Assembly (NCBI GenBank): GCA_016748015.1
Contig: JAAOMT010000213.1
Coordinates: 238,529-302,528 of the forward strand
DNA from: Geosiphon pyriformis
Taxonomy: Eukaryota > Glomeromycota > Glomeromycetes > Archaeosporales > Geosiphonaceae
Length of the DNA: 64,000 nt
Direction: 5' to 3'
The notes under the pieces were generated by a model. That model was not told the DNA's origin. It did no database searches and saw only the letters and a program-made list of their open reading frames with translations. Positions 47,201 to 58,569 of this stretch are shown here, one piece after another. A program made the position numbers and the translations under genes. Each line of letters begins with the position of its first letter. Within the stretch, counting starts at the first letter, position 1.

Positions 47201-47604
47201 AGGCAATATCATTTAAGATTTTGTAAAATTTTTTAGGAAAAATGATTTATTTCAAAGACATTAAAATAGGATGCACTACGGTGAACCCAGGTGTGGACAG
47301 TGACTGTAGTTTGATCTTCACTTAAAACAAATAAATCTGTACTAGATCGCGAGAAGAGAGACTCCAGAAGATCAATCTTTTAATATAGTCAATTAAAACA
47401 GATATATTAGCTCAAAAGACTGAGGGCGGACAATTTATCTGAATTAAAGTCCCCAAAGGCAACGACGGTTCCTTCAATGTTGGTCAAGCCAACATCAACA
47501 TTATAAAGGGCACTGGTTTTAAACCTGCCACGTCTAAGAAAGGCATGCGTTTCTGTAACAAGTTGAGCACATAGTGCAAATAAGAAAGCCTTTGAAAAAA
47601 ACAT
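44249..47604 (-). CDS. ITFG1: ITFG1/TIP-like FG-GAP repeat membrane protein
   Basis: Sixteen exons join with exact phase to 647 residues: 47604-47432, 47341-47280, 47189-46998, 46909-46732, 46656-46559, 46314-46174, 45995-45802, 45736-45652, 45577-45363, 45293-45182, 45106-45081 (26 nt), 45010-44929, 44854-44739, 44666-44575, 44495-44378, 44308-44249. A signal peptide (residues 1-21) is followed by calcium-binding-type FG-GAP motifs: GDFNSDK, GDFNYDGKLD, DLNGDCLSDLF, DGDGTIDM, GDYNLDGYPD, DLDEDGTLDI. Then come the family C-terminal region (FGLGRTNNYVEELFVG), one membrane segment (about 600-622) and a short tail ending EKRKALHVINFDAL, as in animal ITFG1. Intron 1 begins with the unusual donor GTCCGC. 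Type I surface protein; its fungal role is unknown. Confidence 0.9.
44870..44893. repeat. (ATC)8 microsatellite in an ITFG1 intron
   Basis: Eight ATC units in the intron between exons 12 and 13, close to the acceptor of exon 13 on the minus strand. Confidence 0.95.
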
Positions 47605-49110
47605 GGAATTTTAAAAGGTGAGAAACTTGAAGAGAAAGCAAATACAGTTGACTGCCCACACCGATGAAAAGATTTACTTAATATAAAAAATACATCGCTG
47701 CCGATTGCTCTTTTAGAATATATAAAGTTATTTCTATTTATTAATAATAGTTTATATTAAATTAATTAAATTCAAACTGTTCATACTTTTATTTCTATAT
47801 AATAATTTGACTAATTATTTGTTTTAATTAAATTATATAAAGTACATTTTTAAAGGAATCCAATAATAAAAAAACTTTTTCTTTTGTATTTTTATGACCA
47901 CAACCAGAACAAAAGAATAAAAAAGTTGCAATATTTTTATTTTTTGAAGCAACTGGTAGTATTTTTAATAATGAAACACTTATAGCTATAAAAACTGCTT
48001 AATAGTATTTTATAGAAGTAATCTTTAAAAAACAAAATTTTTAATTGTTATAATTAATATGTATATTATAATATTTATTAAAGATTATTTGGCTTTAAAT
48101 TAAGAAATTTAATAATATTAATATTAAACTTTTTAATAAAAATATATAGATAGTTATAAAAAATAATTAAAAGATTAATTTTTATAAAAATTTTGTTTTT
48201 AAAAAATAATATAAAAAAGTTTTAAAAATATTAAAAATATATATATGTTAAGATTATTAAATTTGTTTAAGACATAATTATTACTTATAAAAAGCATTAA
48301 TTATTATCATATATTATGTACAAATTTGATTTAAAAAAACATAATTTATTATATATTAATAAAAAGTTTTTTATAAAGCAGTAGATTTTTTAAAAATATT
48401 GTTTATTTGTTAAGTATTTATATTAATATTATATCTGTTTTTGGTTTTAACAAAAAGTAGTTGTTTTTTTTAAGCATTAATAATAATGTATTTATTATTA
48501 TCAATATATATAATATAGTCTTAATTAACTAAATAGTTAATTACAGATAAAAAATATATAAGTTATATTTACATTAAAGCATTTATAATAAATAATAATT
48601 AGATCTTACTTGTAAAATTTTAATAAAATAAAAATCACAAAATAATTTTAATTTAAATACTATTTATAGAATTTTAATATTTATTTATTAGTAATTTTAA
48701 TAAATATTAGTTTAATTAAAATAAAAAATAATTTTTTCTTATATAAAATTGAATATAGATTATATATTTAATTTTTTATTATGCCTTAAGTAATTTATAG
48801 TGTTTTATAAATTAAAAAACACTTCGTTGTGGACAACCATAATATTCGTTAATATGTTCCTATATATAGTTGAATACGTATTTAATATCACGTGTTGCGG
48901 GTGGGTCGATTTAGCAATTCCCTAATTAAATTTTCTATTTAATATTTAAAAAACAAAGTTTAATAATTTTATTAATATTTATAAAATCATTTAAATTTTA
49001 ATGATACTAAATTAATTAGATGTTTAATTACTAAAAAAATTCTGTTTGCAAAAAAAGTCATAAAGTTAAAAAAACTTATTAAGTATTAAAACCAAAAAAA
49101 AACTAAAAAG
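47605..49110. other. AT-rich desert with LINE fossil
   Basis: The first 90 bases are the probable ITFG1 promoter. From about 47,700 the sequence is A/T-rich. A plus-strand LINE relic ends near 48,640 (separate entry). At 48,825-48,930 a short normal-composition patch contains CACGTG (48,893-48,898); its nature is unknown. Confidence 0.45.
48330..48640 (+). repeat. Fossil LINE, C-terminal ORF2 end and 3' tail
   Basis: Translation near 48,420-48,512 keeps a relic of the ORF2 end (FGFNKKSCFFLSINNNVFI, compare FGFRKSCLFFSGVENLVLV in LINE-5). It is followed by a degenerate 3' tail (ATAGTCTTAATTAACTAAAT to TTAATAAAATAAA). Only the 3' end is left. Confidence 0.6.
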
Positions 49111-49711
49111 TTCTTTCTCTCGTTGATCCCCTGACCACGATAAGAGCCAAGAGAAGCTACAGAAATATTTTACTTCCTTTTCCATTACCCAGTTCTTTTG
49201 TAAACTATTTCTATCAATACTCCTTTATTTGTGGCTATAGATCTGGTGGGCTCTTCTACTGGTGGTTCGAACACGGGAAAAGCTGGAGTGGGGACTCGCT
49301 CAAGTGCCAGAAAAAATAGGTTTTCGTCTACTTACATCTATGGAAGTGCTGATAAAAAGGCAAAGAAGCTCGCTCTTGAAGCTGGTGTGGTTGACTCGTC
49401 TGCTGGCCCTTTGGCCATGGACGTGTTGGATTCTGGAGTTCTCGGGGTGCCCAAATCTTGGGAGAGCAAAGTGAATAGTGAAGCTAGTAGTGTTGGTGTT
49501 GCATCGAATATTGATAACTTGGACAATTCTATTGTGGAAGAGACTCGCTATGTTGATCTGGATGAGTTGAATGATGCTAAAGCCATGGATGAGACGACTC
49601 CCTGACGTACTCGCACAATTTGACAAAGCCGCCGCCGCCGTTTTCAGTTGATAACATGAGTGATGATGATGCTTTGGAGCTACCTCTGCCTAAGAGTATT
49701 TTACTCGTTAC

Positions 49712-49712
<1 letters not shown>
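49111..49712 (+). mobile_element. LINE-3: 5'-end fragment of a LINE
   Basis: Begins with the family 5' terminus (CTCTCGTTGATCCCCTGACC, compare the LINE-4 start at 60,633). After a 120-bp leader comes ORF1 from ATG 49,231 (MAIDLVGSSTGGSNTGKAG; AKKLALEAGVVDSSAGPLAM; EETRYVDLDELND). The frame meets TGA at 49,603-49,605 and resumes shifted as PPPFSVDNMSDDDALELPLP, homologous to the NMSDNDDVLELPPL part of LINE-4 ORF1. The element then stops abruptly in a TAA repeat; all of ORF2 is missing. It is the least AT-biased LINE piece here. Confidence 0.88.

Positions 49713-49745
<33 letters not shown>
49713..49745. repeat. (TAA)n run ending LINE-3
   Basis: About ten TAA units follow ORF1 sequence directly. 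It may be a 3' tail of a prematurely ended transcript or a later microsatellite. Confidence 0.85.
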
Positions 49746-49821
49746 TTATTATTAAAAGTTTTTTTTTTAAGATGTGAAACAGTTTTTTTATTAATCTGCG
49801 TATATAAAAATTTAAATAATA

Positions 49822-49987
49822 TATAAGGTAAAAGGCGAATTACGGTATTGTGTCAAAGTTAGCAATATAAATTCGCGTGAAATTATGCCATTTTCTCACT
49901 TTTATAACTGGTATTTTTTACTCTTTGAACAAATTATTAACTTCACCACAATACATTAATTCGCCAAAATACCCCTTTTACCTTATA
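49822..49987. mobile_element. MITE-like inverted-repeat element
   Basis: 166 bp with matching ends: TATAAGGTAAAAGG at 49822-49835 and its reverse complement at 49974-49987 (CCTTTTACCTTATA). The arms extend inward as imperfect inverted repeats: GCGAATTACGGTATTGTG on the left, CACAATACATTAATTCGCC on the right. TA at the outer ends could be a TA target duplication, as made by Tc1/mariner-type transposases. No coding capacity. It lies about 300 bp upstream of the DHHC gene. Confidence 0.7.
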
Positions 49988-50289
49988 CAATTTTATTAAA
50001 ATTAAATTTTAAATAAATATTATCCAAATCAACGACAATATGAATAGACAAATCAGTGAAACGGGAACTTATCTAGATATACAGGGATTTGATTGGTCCT
50101 GAAGATATTACCTATTTAACGAATATGGAAAATACCCACTTGTCCCATAACACCAAAACTCGTAATTTTTCTGTTCTCTCATGATTTGGACATTTGGATC
50201 AAAGAACAGACTTTGCCGTGTTAATTTCTCTACTTTTTTAATCCTTAAAGAACTGTGTTTCAAAGCTTTTCGCCGAGGTTTTGTTCGGA
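49988..50289. promoter_or_regulatory. Upstream region of the DHHC gene
   Basis: About 300 bp of gene-like composition before ATG 50,290. A minus-strand frame (50,108-50,308) has no recognisable content. Confidence 0.4.
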
Positions 50290-51880
50290 ATGGCTGCAAC
50301 TCGGCCAATCACTAGTTTTTTCCCAAACATATCAACTTCTTGGCCTAAATATTCAAAACTTGCTTCTTCCTCAACCTTTTTAAACAATTCCCCTACGCTT
50401 CATGACTTTAAAACTTCCAAAACTTTGTATAAGTGGCTTTTAATTTCTATTGATTCTCTTCACGAAAACACGACTAATGCTTGGTATCGCACACATGGTT
50501 TCCAGCCCCCAATTGATTTTTGGCTTTTATTTCAGTGGATAGCATATTTTATTTTAATTTTTGGCTATTTTTTATTTTCTTCTCACTTTATACAAAATGG
50601 ACTGTATGTAATGTCAAATAATGGAGAATATATAATTGATCGAAGGCGAATATGGAATTCTGTGCTATTGATTGTTGCAATTGTGACATGTATATCAAGC
50701 CTTATATGTTCCTTAACTGAAACGAGAGATAGAAAAGTTCAAGAGCAAGATGTAAAAAGAGATATGTTATATAAGAGAACTAGAGGTGTTCAGGTAGTAG
50801 TCGATGGATGGTGTAATATCTGTCGAGTTGAAGTGTGGGTATATATTACTATTGTGTTGTTTTTCATTAATGAGTCGATAACAAATTTATTAACTTACAC
50901 AGATGATTTCCTAGAGATCAAATGACTAGACATTGTAAATTTTGTAATAAGGTATTTCTTTCATATTTTATTTATTTTTCATGCAAAAAATAAATAAATA
51001 AGATATCCTAATCTTTCCAATCCAGTGTATCTACAAGTTTGATCATCATTGTCGTTGGTTGAATTGCTGCATAGCGAAGTCAAATTATAGGTAAAAAATT
51101 AATAATTATTTTTTTACAAAAATTACCTATATTTTATAATTTAGCTAAAAACGCTATTGAATTTTAGAGCTTTCATAACATTCATGATTTTTGGTTTAAC
51201 TGGTACCCTTTTGATTTTGTGGCGGAGTGGGTGTGCGATGGCAGTATATTTTTCTGATAGAGGACAAGAAGATTATATGACAAAATGTGGGTTGAAAATT
51301 TTTATTGTCACATTAAAATTTATAATCAAAATGCCTGACCCTATTTCTTATTTTTTTCTCCAGTATATGAAATATTTCCTCCCACTACTTCATACGTCCT
51401 AGCTATTGGGCTCTTCATTAACGTGATACTTTTAATTTTGAGTTTTGGAGCATCTTTATTCTTCCTAAATTTAGGATTCTTTCATTTTAAGCTTTGTAAG
51501 TACTAGAAAATTCTTTTTTTGTCTTTTCGAGAAAACATATGTTAAAAAGTTGATTTTTTTAACAACAGATTTAAACGATATGTCAACAATAGAATACCTT
51601 AGCCACCAGCAGCAACGAAAATATTATGATTATCATTATGAAGATGAAGATGACGAGAATCCATGGCGTAGGCCGTATTACACTAACCCATGGAGACGAA
51701 GATTGATGAGGGTTTTAAGAATGTTTGTACTAGTAAGTGATATTTAGAAAGGGTTTAGCAGCAATCTTCTATCAATCCTCAATTAGTTGACGATTATTTT
51801 TAAAGTTAGGACGTTGTATAAATGGTACCAGGACTCGACATAAGGCGTCAGGATTTGGACCCAATGATCATTCAGTTTGA
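50290..51880 (+). CDS. DHHC palmitoyltransferase, ZDHHC1/11-like
   Basis: Seven exons (50290-50834, 50915-50951, 51026-51090, 51168-51286, 51364-51495, 51569-51732, 51806-51880) join to 378 residues starting MAATRPITSFFPN. Two hydrophobic segments (WLLFQWIAYFILIFGYFLF; SVLLIVAIVTCISSLICSL) precede the Cys-rich domain CNICRVEV...[24 protein letters not shown], with catalytic Cys in DHHC, and two more segments follow. The order and the C-terminal STIEYL (family T-T-x-E) fit S-acyltransferases that attach palmitate to Cys of membrane proteins. CRWLN after DHHC points to the ZDHHC1/11 type. Exon 2 is only 37 nt and splits the zinc domain. Acidic then Arg-rich tail. Confidence 0.9.
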
Positions 51881-52366
51881 CCTTTTCTCCAAGTTCAACA
51901 TTTTGCTAATAAAATACCAATTTTAATTATTTTTTTCGCTGGTTCGAGAAATCCTTCACCTATCATTATTATTATTATTATTATTATTATTTGTAGATTT
52001 TTATTATAAAATAACTCATGCTTCCTACAATTTGTTATTTTAACCTTTTAGGCCCACTGGGATCCCCGATAATTGGGAAATCGATCGCAAATGAAACAGA
52101 ATTTAAAATTTTAAAAGTTCAACCATTAAAATGAGAATCGAATTATAAATGGAGAAACAAAACCTTATGATAGGAATTATTAAGTAAATATTGAAATATA
52201 AATCGTGAAACCGTATCAAGACCCTTAATTTCACCTGTTTTCGCTTTATTTTAAGTTCATTTCAAGCATCATTTTTATTCTCCTTGTTATAAAAAAGAAA
52301 TATATAAATCCTCGAAGGTGCAAGAAAGTTTCCTCCTAATGTTAGTAATGTATAGATAAAAGTAAA
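51881..52366. other. Spacer between convergent DHHC and RPL9 genes
   Basis: Contains the two 3' untranslated regions and an (ATT)n microsatellite at about 51,965-51,992. No gene seen. Confidence 0.6.
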
Positions 52367-53156
52367 TCAAGGCTCATCCTTGATTATGGTACCACGTTCA
52401 CTCACATAGATACCGTCTAAAAATTTACGGATATCTTTGTTCTTGACAGTTGTAGATTGCTGAATGTCGGCAGCTAGGAGAAAGATAATTCAAAATCATA
52501 AATTAATTTAAAGACTCGTAAAACTTTTTAAAAGCTCCTATTTCTTACCGGACTGAGATACATTCTCAAGGTTGTTACCCGTTAGGATTAATTCATCTTT
52601 TTGTGTGGTTGAAATCTCGATATTTACGCCCTCCAACATTTTCACTTTTCGGATCACTCTCTCACCCAAGAAGTTACGAATCTCGACTTCATCTCCATCA
52701 TCGTTGATGTGAACATTAATTGGAAAATGGGCGAATACGTATCGCATGCGATATAAGAAGCCCTAAATATAAAACATTGTCAAGATCGTGGTTAAAACAC
52801 CAGAGAGCATGAATTAAAATGTTGTTTCAATCTTTCCATCATCATGATCAAACCCACTCCTTTGTGAAAAATTTTTTTTAAACCCACATTTTTTCAATAT
52901 ATACCTTGGTAACACCAATAATCATATTGTTGATTTGATTTTTCACTGTATTTAAGCAAGCGACGTGTTTTCGTCCGCCGTGCCACACAATGAGCTTTAT
53001 CAAGTTTGACTTGACTTTTTTAATCTCGAGGTCAACATGGCGGAGATTTTTTGTCAGAGTGCCACGCGGTCCGGTCACTCTTACTATTCGAGCCTTGATA
53101 TTGACGGAGACATTGTCCGGTACGGTTAGGGAAACATCCTTGTAAATATCCTTCAT
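52367..53156 (-). CDS. RPL9: 60S ribosomal protein L9 (uL6)
   Basis: Three exons (53156-52905, 52762-52549, 52473-52367) give 190 residues, the family length. It begins [18 protein letters not shown]. The two uL6 repeats are clear: [18 protein letters not shown]...[15 protein letters not shown] and [17 protein letters not shown]...[13 protein letters not shown]. The end [18 protein letters not shown] closes before TGA. uL6 binds 28S rRNA near the GTPase-associated centre of the large subunit. All splice borders are GT-AG. A CACGTG sits about 90 bp upstream of the start. Confidence 0.96.
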
Positions 53157-53330
53157 TTTAAAAAGATAGGCTTAACAAAAGGATGGATGCTACTACTACG
53201 AAAGATCTTTCAACTTGCATTTTTGTTGGAAATAAGAAAATTCTTGCACGTGATTTCAATAAGTTCCCAATCATCAGATGATACAACAAATACTGTTATA
53301 AATTTTTTTTAACCATTTTCTATTTTACAA
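53157..53330. promoter_or_regulatory. RPL9 upstream region with CACGTG
   Basis: Palindromic CACGTG at 53247-53252. The same hexamer lies in the KHDC4/SmG intergenic region. Function inferred only. Confidence 0.4.
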
Positions 53331-53756
53331 TAGGCAATATATACATAAGCAATATTACCAATTGAAATTTAACTTAAATTTATTATCTTTAATTTTAATT
53401 TTATTTATTATTTTTATTGTTATTATTTCTAATTTGAATTATAATGTTTTTGTTATTATAAACATATAGTATAGTTTTAACTAGTCAAATAAGAAGTTAT
53501 ATATAAAAAGTACATAAGTTATTTTTATTTTAAAACATATTTTGTTGTACTTTAATATTAATAAAATAAAATTAAAAAAATAAATTAATTAATTTAATTT
53601 TAAAAATAGTTTTAAACCAATAATTTTTTAATTTAAAATAAAACAATTCTAATATAATTTTTTTTACAAAATTAATTAGTAAATAAAAATCAAATAAATT
53701 AAAATTAAAATAAATAATAACATATTATTATAAATTAATAAATTATTATTTTTTAT
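53331..53756 (+). repeat. AT-rich spacer with fossil LINE 3' tail
   Basis: A plus-strand relic of the LINE 3' tail is seen at about 53,462-53,575 (TATAGTATAGTTTTAACTAG to TTGTACTTTAATATTAATAAAA). The rest is nearly pure A/T. It separates RPL9 from LINE-4, whose 3' end begins at 53,757. Confidence 0.55.
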
Positions 53757-53882
53757 TTAACACATTTAACGAGTGTAACCCAATCGCTATCTAGTACATA
53801 GAGCCAAACTAAGAGGCTCAAACTAAACATGACTCACGCACTTTCTACATATGGCTAGCCACTCAGACCAGACAAGGCAACA

Positions 53883-56800
53883 CTATACACCTATAATAAC
53901 CCACACACTGCCACCCAGACCAGAAAAAAAACAATAAGGCTTTCGACGACCAAAGCTAACAGCAAAAGAATTGGCCACACCAAGCAATCTTATAACATCA
54001 TCAGACAAAATTAAAGACACACCACGAAAGAGCCCAGAAACAATACCACTATCACAAACCAGACCAGTCTTCTCTATCACCACCTGGTGGCTGGCCCTAG
54101 CCACCCATGCTTTAGCATGATGTAACTCAACCACGAACCTGACATAATCAACAATCTGAGTAGCTGCCATCTTCCTATCCTCAAAAATACTGCAAGCTTC
54201 TTCATACCACTCCCTCAGCACAAATCCTTTGTAAACTAAAGTGTACAACCCAACATCAAAGAAACATTGAGACAAAACTCACAACACGGCAGAAACAGGG
54301 GAACCGCCAGCCAAAGCTGACCAATGGGCAGAAGCCTCAGCCAAAATCTCGCCACGAACGCTAGACTCATGAACATAAGTAAAAGCATGGTCAGAGAACT
54401 CCACCCCACTGCAAAACAAACATAATACACTAGAGTAGTACTTATCATACAACCTTTTCCTTACTGCCACTGGCAATCTTCTGTGCACAGCCTTTATAAT
54501 ATAAGTGCAAAGCATTGAGGATACCCAGCTAGTGAACCCAATGAGCATATGAGAATCAGGATGCCACACCTTTGCCGTGACAACCCAGTCTATGCAACCA
54601 ATCATTGCTTCCGGAACCATGTCACAACCAGGCCCAGCTTCCCAATGAGCACAACAAACAGACCAAAAAATATTCCTGACAAGATAACAGGCATTACCAG
54701 AAACAGCAACATCCTCAGCAACCAAAAAATGTTCACGCACATTGGCACAAAGGGAAAAGGGAGATCCAGAGGCAGCCTCAGCAGCCAAGTCAGCTTCTAT
54801 ATTACTGGAAATCCCAGAGTGGCCTTTTACCTTAACCCAACTCACACTAAGATCTTTATCCCTGACCAAATTGAAAATATGACGCCTTTCCAGCCAGCAT
54901 TGATTATGGAAATCAGGAGTGACTAAAGACATCTCAGACACACATGCGTCAATAGCAGCCTGGCTGTTAAGACGTAATACCACAGTACTTGAAGAAGGAA
55001 CACACTCCAAAGCCAAAGCAACAGCCTGCAATTCGGCTATAATAGATAACAAAAGGCCACTAACAGTGATACCAATGCTCTTATCCAAGACCGAAAAGTA
55101 TGCAGCAGCACCACAGGTGACCTCAGCAGAGCCTGCATTCCTCAAAGACCCATCCGTAAAAACTTCAAAAAAGCCAGACCAAATGTCATGCAATCTATCT
55201 TTTACCACAGAAAATTCCCCAGACTCCAAAATGTCCAAACCAAGCTTTTCCGCAGAGCCAATAGAACCAGAAAATGAACAACCCTGATTTTTCAAAAACT
55301 CAGAAGAAACCAAGAACCAATGAGGCACAGGGCCACATGGATCCAGTCTCTTTCAATGACAAAAAGTTTTCCAATCCAACAAAACACCTTTTTTATCAAA
55401 AAGCCGATCACCAAAAGTGACACCAAAGTGTCTAAGAGATTTGACCGAGTCAAAATACAGAGACTTTCCAAGAATAGAAGACAATGGAAAATGACCAGGA
55501 CTACAAAATGCAGTGGGGAGGTTGTTCACCAAAGAAAGCTTATTGCCCAACAAAATCTTCACCAACTCAGCCAAAAAATTGTTCACTGGACTAACACGCA
55601 ACCTGACTGGAAACTGCAAAAGATCCAAAGGAGCCCAACCAAGAACCTGCAGATCTAAAAACCTATGTCTAAACAAATGCCCAAGAATACCAAAGGCATT
55701 AGAAAACATTATCAGAACAGCAACCTTCCTCTTTGACTGCACCTGCTCAAAAGGCTTCAGGCCATACAATGAGGGATAATGCAAAGCAGTATCAGGAAAA
55801 TCACGGGGGAGACAAGTCTTAGACTTAAGACCCTTTCTAACCAAGACATCCCACTTGTGACAAACATTAGAAGGGACAAAACTGAATTAAATACGATAGC
55901 TAACAATAGGCTACAAAACAGCCGACACCAGATAGAAGAACTGTTTGTCTATAATAGCTTTCCTAAGCACAACATTGACGAAAAAACGCACGTCCGCATG
56001 AGCCTTGGCAACACTTGGCTTGGAGAGCCTCTCGGTTGACAGAAAAATACCTAGATACCGATATGCTTCCCCTTTTTTGGCAATAGAAATTGGCTGACTG
56101 CAAATGCTCAGTGAAGCAACTTTAACACCCTGATTGATGGAAATAGCTACCGTCTTCTCACTGTTGATAGAAATATCATTGATCACAAAAAATTCACTGG
56201 CAATGTTCAGAGCATATTGAGTAGAAGCCTGACAATTCCCAATCCAGATTGTATCATCAACAAATGCACCAGCCAAAAAATACGACGTCAAACCACTACT
56301 ACTCTCAATTCTGCCAGACTTTAAAACAAACTTAGTATCAATCTGGTACCCACACAATTGTTCATGCCTCTTAATCTCACATAAAAGTGGATCGTAAAAA
56401 ATTCTCTATAGAAGCAGCGAAAAGACCTCACCCTGATCCAGCCCATCATACACCTTATAACCACCAGACAAACCAAAATCAGTCATTACCCTATTAACTC
56501 TATCCTCATGAATACCACCAAAAAACCTTATAAATCTCTCACACATCTTGACACACCACAAACTAGCCCTTAAATGATGCCACCCAACTGAATCGTAAGC
56601 TTTCCACATATCTTGCAAGACCAATCATAACTCCCTATCCTTCTCAATGGCATCCTCAATCACCAAACTGACAGCAAACACTGGATATTGTGTGGACGTA
56701 CCCTTCAGCACCAAAAAATTGTTATCTCGAAATATGTTGAACTTGCTACAAGCCATTAAAATACGATCAGACAGAACCTTGAAAAGAATCTTCCTGGCAG

Positions 56801-58569
56801 TTTCAATCAAAGCAATGGGCCGAGTGTTTGTAAGAACTCCATCCCAGTTGTAAGGCTTAGGAATTATTGACACCCAAGCCCTCTTCCACAAAACAGGCAT
56901 CACACCAACAGACAAACACTTATTAAACAGCGCCAACAAGCACCCCAAAACCACCTCACCACCATGTTTCCACAATTCATTAGGAATACCAGACAAACCA
57001 ACAGCCTTGTCATCAGGCAGACCACCAACAACAGAAAGTAACTCGCCCATATTGATTGCACTCATAACACCCGAAAAGATATTATCCCAAATATGGTCTA
57101 AAAGCGCGTACTGACGAGCCCAAAGATCAGGAAGCTCTGACTGCACAGAGCATTTCCTCATCCACCCCTTCATTATCTTATCCACGCTCGACTTCACTTC
57201 TTCAGGCAACAAAACCAGATTATCATCAATTATCAAGTGATCCAATACCACCTTGTGAAAAGGCTTTTCCAATACACTCCTGATTATACTATCCTTATCC
57301 GAACAGAAATTATCCATGCACTTCTCAATTGCCTTTCTAACTGAAGCTTCCTCAGCCAATCTTGACTCAAACATCTTCGACCTTCTGTAATTTCTGTGAA
57401 CCAATGACAAATGCCTAACAACAACATTAGATTTAACTCCCAAGCCAACCAAATCCTTGAAAGCACAAGCCTTTGCATAATCCAGAGTCAATCATTTATT
57501 CACAAGACAATTAGTACCCAGCAAGTCACCCGAGCAAAATTTTTTGACAATCTTGGCCCACCAACAATTCTAGACCAAAAAACCTAGAAGAATGTTTGTT
57601 TCTTGAACACTTGAATTCACTAAACCAATGTCTTGAAAATGTCGCATCAGCAGAATCTACCATAACCCCCACCAAAACTGCCCACATAGCATCCACATCA
57701 CCACGTATTTCAGCACCAGAGAACACCTCACCCAAAGACAAGAGTTTTGCCAAAGAGAGATCCTTAAACTTAGCCCATCCAGCACAGTCAGCATTCTTGA
57801 TATTAAACTTCCAACAATTTTTATTTGCCTGCTTGTGCAAACTATTCAATTGTACATCCAGAAGCCCACCCAAACCGACTGAAACCACAACTGCCCTGTG
57901 ATCAGTGTCAAAGAAATTTGAAACAGAAACAACTTGATGACCAGCAACAGCAGAATACAAATTACCACCCACAAAAATGTAATCAATTGTTTTCCCAACC
58001 CCTCTTGAATTGCTCTACATATGAGAATCAGCCAAATGATAACCAATGAATGAATTGACCAAACCCAAACTTAAACAAAACTTGAAACTAGCACTTTTAT
58101 CAGATCTATTCTCATTAAAGTTCTTACCCAAGATAACAAAATTGCTGGAGTTGATAGCCTTTGCAATGAGAGAGTTAACTTCAGAAGTCTGACCAAATCT
58201 AGTCCCAGAAAAGACACCAGCATACAACCCCAAAACAGTAACCGAGAGCTTGCTCTTAAACAAGAGCCAAACAGAAACAACCCGACCAGGAATCTCTTCT
58301 ACCTTAGATACATGACAAGCCAAAGAAATGTTCATAATAATTGTAACTCCAGCACCCATAAAACCTTTATCCAATCCTGAAGAAAAAATTTGCACTCCAT
58401 TAAATTTATCTTTTATCCATGGCCCAGAAAAGGACCTCAACTTTGTCTTAGTGATAAAAGAAACCATGTTTTCCGAGTTTACATGCCAATGAACAACATT
58501 TGCTTGCTTTGCAGGAACATTGATACCCTGAACATTGCATGTAACAAATTTCCAAACCAAACTACTCAT
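53883..58569 (-). pseudogene. LINE-4 ORF2 (endonuclease-RT-RNase H, broken)
   Basis: ATG 58,569 (MSSLVWKFVTCNVQGIN) shares one base with the ORF1 stop. Endonuclease: FITKTKLRS (Lys for the catalytic Glu), VILGKNFNENR (Asn for Asp), DTDHRAVVVS. RT: WVSIIPKPYNWDG, NTRPIALIETARKI, VLQDMWKAYDSVGWHH, AFVDDTIWIGN (Asp pair intact), YLGIFLSTERLSKPS. RNase H: VFTDGSLRNAG, AELQAVALALE, LRLNSQAAIDA (Asn for Asp), then CLFCSGVEFSDHAFTY, where the last Cys is Tyr. Stops: 58015 TAG, 57492 TGA, 56625 TGA, 56406 TAG, 55911 TAG, near 55,890 TAA, 55353 TGA, 54279 TGA. One extra G near 57,563 shifts the frame. Confidence 0.9.

Noticed and set aside
49231-49605. LINE-3 ORF1 as a host gene
   Set aside because: Its start region, EETRYVDLDE segment and 5' leader match LINE-4 ORF1 and the LINE 5' terminus.
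54549-55658. Plus-strand ORFs antisense to LINE-4
   Set aside because: They mirror the coding strand of ORF2; no independent motif.
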